From Crocinitomicaceae bacterium (GTDB lineage Bacteria; Bacteroidota; Bacteroidia; Flavobacteriales_D; Crocinitomicaceae), in contig DORI01000274.1 of the NCBI GenBank assembly GCA_003512365.1, forward strand, positions 1 to 8,358: a DNA stretch of 8,358 bases. Direction: 5' to 3'. How positions within the stretch are numbered: the first letter of the stretch is position 1; each line of letters opens with the position of its first letter. Positions 6,156-8,358 of this stretch are shown here, in pieces. The translations under genes were made by a program, and so were the position numbers. A model generated the notes under the pieces. That model saw nothing but the letters and a program-made list of their open reading frames with translations. It was not told where the DNA came from and did no database searches.

Positions 6156-8078
6156 GTGTGTGGCATTGCAGGATTTTTTGACACAAAATCATTAAGTTCA
6201 CAAGAGGAACTTAACAGAATGACGGATTCCATGTATCATCGTGGACCAGATGGGAGGGGTGTAGAGTTTCTTCAACTCCGAAATGTTCAGGTTGGTCTTG
6301 GTCATCGTAGGCTTTCTATATTAGACCTAACTGAATCCGGTACGCAGCCCATGTATTTTCAACAGCATTGGATTTGCTTCAATGGTGAAGTGTACAATTT
6401 TGCAGAAATTAAAATTCAACTTCAAGGCCTAGGTCATACCTTTCAGGGTAATTCAGATACAGAAGTCATTTTACATGCATACCTTGAATGGGGAAAAGAA
6501 TCTTTACATAAGTTCATTGGAATGTTCGCTTTTTTAATCCTCAATGAGGATAATGGCGATGTTTTTATGGCGAGAGATCGAGCAGGAGTGAAGCCATTTT
6601 TCTACTACGTGAAAGATGGTTTGTTTCTTTTTGCATCGGAATTAAAAGCATTTCATGCTCATCAGAGTTTTGAACGAACGTTAAATTTGTCTGCAATTCA
6701 GGCTTTTGTTCAATATGGTTCTGTACCAACCCCACATTGCATTTTCGAAAATACGCATAAGCTTGAACCAGGATCTTACGCAAATTTCAATATTCACGAT
6801 ACGTCATTTCAAAACAACCAGCAGATTGTACCCGTTAACTATTGGTCAGTGTATGATGCCTACAACAAGGAAAAACTTTCGATCAGTTGGGATGACGCAC
6901 GAAGCGAAACAGAAAAAATATTAACATCTGCCTGTCGTTACCGAATGGTTTCCGATGTTCCTGTCGGTGTGTTCTTGAGTGGGGGATACGATAGTGCTTC
7001 AGTTGCCGCTCTTTTGCAAAAGGATACAACCGAGAAGCTCAAAACATTTACTATTTCGGTACCGGATATTGGCCTAGATGAAGCTCCATATGCAAAGGAT
7101 GTTGCAACACATTTAGGAACTGATCATACAGAGATTGCCTGTACAGAAAAGGAAGCAATAGCATTAATTTCTCAATTGCCATTTCACTACGATGAACCTT
7201 TTGCAGACAGCAGTGCAATACCAACAACGCTTGTGAGTTTGGCCGCTAGAAAACATGTAACTGTTGCATTGAGCGCAGATGCTGGGGATGAAGTTTTTGC
7301 GGGGTATAATCGCTATGATTTTCTTTTGCGTTATGGAAAGAAAATGAACGCTATTCCTGCATTTATGAGAAAGTCAATGGCTGGAGCTATGGATATTATT
7401 CCTTCTCAGAATATTCCAATATTGAGAAATAAATACAACTTTCATAACAGATATGAAAAATTAAAGGGTGTTTTGAAAGATCCTTCTCCGACAACAATAA
7501 TGCTTAGCCTTTCTCAGCAATTCACAGATAGTCAAGTTCAAAAAATGATGAGAGAAAAGCATCAATTTCTCCAAACAGCCTATGTTTCAGAAAAATTATC
7601 TAAAGAAACTTATTCCTCCTTGGCATACATGATGGCTATCGATTACGAAACGTACCTAGTTGATGATATCTTACAGAAGGTTGACAGGGCAACAATGACA
7701 GCCAGTTTGGAAGGAAGAGAACCATATTTGGATCATCGCGTTATTGAATGGGCAGCACAATTACCGGATGATTTTAAATATAAAAACGGGGAGAAAAAGT
7801 ATATCCTTAAAGAGATTGTTCATCGATACATTCCAAAATCGATGATGGATAGACCTAAAATGGGATTTGCCATTCCCATTGCTCATTGGTTGAAAACTGA
7901 TTTGAAAGAACTTGTATTTTCATTCATTAATGAAACCAACATCAAATCTCAAGCTATTTTTAATTGGAGCGAAATACAAAGAATTCGGGATGGTTTTTAT
8001 GGTGGAAAAACGGAATACGATTCGAAATTGTGGTACATTTTGATGTTTCAAATGTGGTACGAGCGTTGGATGAAATGA
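6156..8078 (+). CDS. asnB: Asparagine synthase (glutamine-hydrolysing)
   Basis: The enzyme makes asparagine from aspartate, glutamine and ATP; relatives in polysaccharide loci amidate sugar carboxylates. The start is GTG 6156: it places the catalytic cysteine directly after the initiator (MCGIAGFFD), as class II glutaminases require for processing. An ATG at 6154 is out of frame. Glutaminase residues: C2, R51 in GHRRLSILDL, NGEVYNF at 76-82, D101 in GNSDTEV. The synthetase half has the PP-loop SGGYDS at 275-280, DEPFADSSAIPT at 346-357, LSADAGDEVFAGYNRY at 372-387, DDILQKVDRATMTASLEGREPYLD at 503-526 and PKMGFAIPI at 567-575. Tyrosine stands where many family members have isoleucine or valine in SGGxDS. 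At 640 residues it is longer than E. coli AsnB (about 554), closer to the 610-640-residue group from Bacillus and polysaccharide loci. Asparagine synthase is the likeliest role. It overlaps the following menC start by four bases. Confidence 0.95.
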   Translation: MCGIAGFFDTKSLSSQEELNRMTDSMYHRGPDGRGVEFLQLRNVQVGLGHRRLSILDLTESGTQPMYFQQHWICFNGEVYNFAEIKIQLQGLGHTFQGNSDTEVILHAYLEWGKESLHKFIGMFAFLILNEDNGDVFMARDRAGVKPFFYYVKDGLFLFASELKAFHAHQSFERTLNLSAIQAFVQYGSVPTPHCIFENTHKLEPGSYANFNIHDTSFQNNQQIVPVNYWSVYDAYNKEKLSISWDDARSETEKILTSACRYRMVSDVPVGVFLSGGYDSASVAALLQKDTTEKLKTFTISVPDIGLDEAPYAKDVATHLGTDHTEIACTEKEAIALISQLPFHYDEPFADSSAIPTTLVSLAARKHVTVALSADAGDEVFAGYNRYDFLLRYGKKMNAIPAFMRKSMAGAMDIIPSQNIPILRNKYNFHNRYEKLKGVLKDPSPTTIMLSLSQQFTDSQVQKMMREKHQFLQTAYVSEKLSKETYSSLAYMMAIDYETYLVDDILQKVDRATMTASLEGREPYLDHRVIEWAAQLPDDFKYKNGEKKYILKEIVHRYIPKSMMDRPKMGFAIPIAHWLKTDLKELVFSFINETNIKSQAIFNWSEIQRIRDGFYGGKTEYDSKLWYILMFQMWYERWMK

Positions 8079-8358
8079 AAATCAGTGTTTCGTTTTTAGA
8101 TCTCAATTTCAAAGAACCTGCCGGTACGAGTAGGGGAGTTTTGCACTCCAAACCCAGTTGGATTATTGAAGTTATCGAAAATGGAAAAACTGGTGTAGGT
8201 GAAATTTCAATCATACCTGGTTTATCTCCAGAATTTCAAGATAAACTAACGTTTGAAAAAAAGTTAAACGAGGTCATTTCCAAATTTTGCCAAATTCCAA
8301 TTGAACTTTGGATTGAAAATGAGGACGAGATTACCTTTCAACCTGTTTTAGAGAGAGA
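8075..8358 (+). CDS. menC: o-Succinylbenzoate synthase, 5' part only
   Basis: MenC dehydrates SHCHC to o-succinylbenzoate in menaquinone biosynthesis; it is a member of the enolase superfamily. Ninety-four complete codons are visible before the window ends. They cover the N-terminal capping domain: LNFKEPAGTSRGVLHSK at 10-26, then WIIEVIENGKTGVGEISIIPGLSPEF at 29-54. The PAGTSRGVL and GxGE...GLS patterns are the usual opening of the Bacteroidota MenC proteins. The catalytic barrel with the KxK and metal-binding acids would lie beyond the right edge, so a dipeptide epimerase of the same superfamily is not formally excluded. The ATG at 8075 overlaps the asnB stop (ATGA), implying translational coupling. 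Confidence 0.85.
   Translation, partial: MKISVSFLDLNFKEPAGTSRGVLHSKPSWIIEVIENGKTGVGEISIIPGLSPEFQDKLTFEKKLNEVISKFCQIPIELWIENEDEITFQPVLER

Overview
The window looks like ordinary chromosomal DNA of a member of the Bacteroidota, probably Flavobacteriales or a close relative. The evidence is AT-rich sequence, RecA, MenC and Mrp proteins of the Bacteroidota type, and exact copies of the Bacteroidota -7 promoter element TAnnTTTG in front of six genes. It holds ten genes, eight complete and one cut at each edge. No intergenic gap exceeds about 140 bases, and I see no tRNA, rRNA, CRISPR array, insertion sequence or phage gene.

Layout. Positions 1-2245 carry four minus-strand genes. They are recA (cut by the left edge), a thioredoxin-dependent peroxiredoxin (bcp), a small secreted beta-rich protein, and a DUF423 membrane protein. 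Positions 2296-4666 form a tight plus-strand operon: a membrane-anchored protein of unknown function, an Mrp-type P-loop ATPase, a stand-alone NifU C-terminal (Nfu) domain, and the 23S rRNA methyltransferase RlmH. A convergent minus-strand gene at 4705-6105 encodes a polytopic membrane protein resembling polysaccharide polymerases. It is divergent from asnB (6156-8078), a glutamine-dependent asparagine synthetase that overlaps the start of menC (o-succinylbenzoate synthase, menaquinone pathway), which runs off the right edge.

How the genes work together. The Mrp-Nfu pair is an iron-sulfur cluster handling module. RlmH and the unknown membrane-anchored protein are translated alongside it. The membrane polymerase-like protein and asnB share a 50-base divergent promoter region. 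Genes of both kinds occur in surface polysaccharide loci, but there are no glycosyltransferases here, so that link is only a suggestion. The other genes are housekeeping functions without an obvious shared pathway.

Points worth a second look. The first 69 bases form a fold-back inverted repeat that replaces the rest of recA and is most likely an assembly or amplification artefact. Two genes (2296 and 6156) have their -7 element exactly four bases before the start codon, which predicts leaderless mRNAs. The Mrp protein lacks the CxxC cluster-binding motif and has only one cysteine. I did not find a convincing previously undescribed system in this window.
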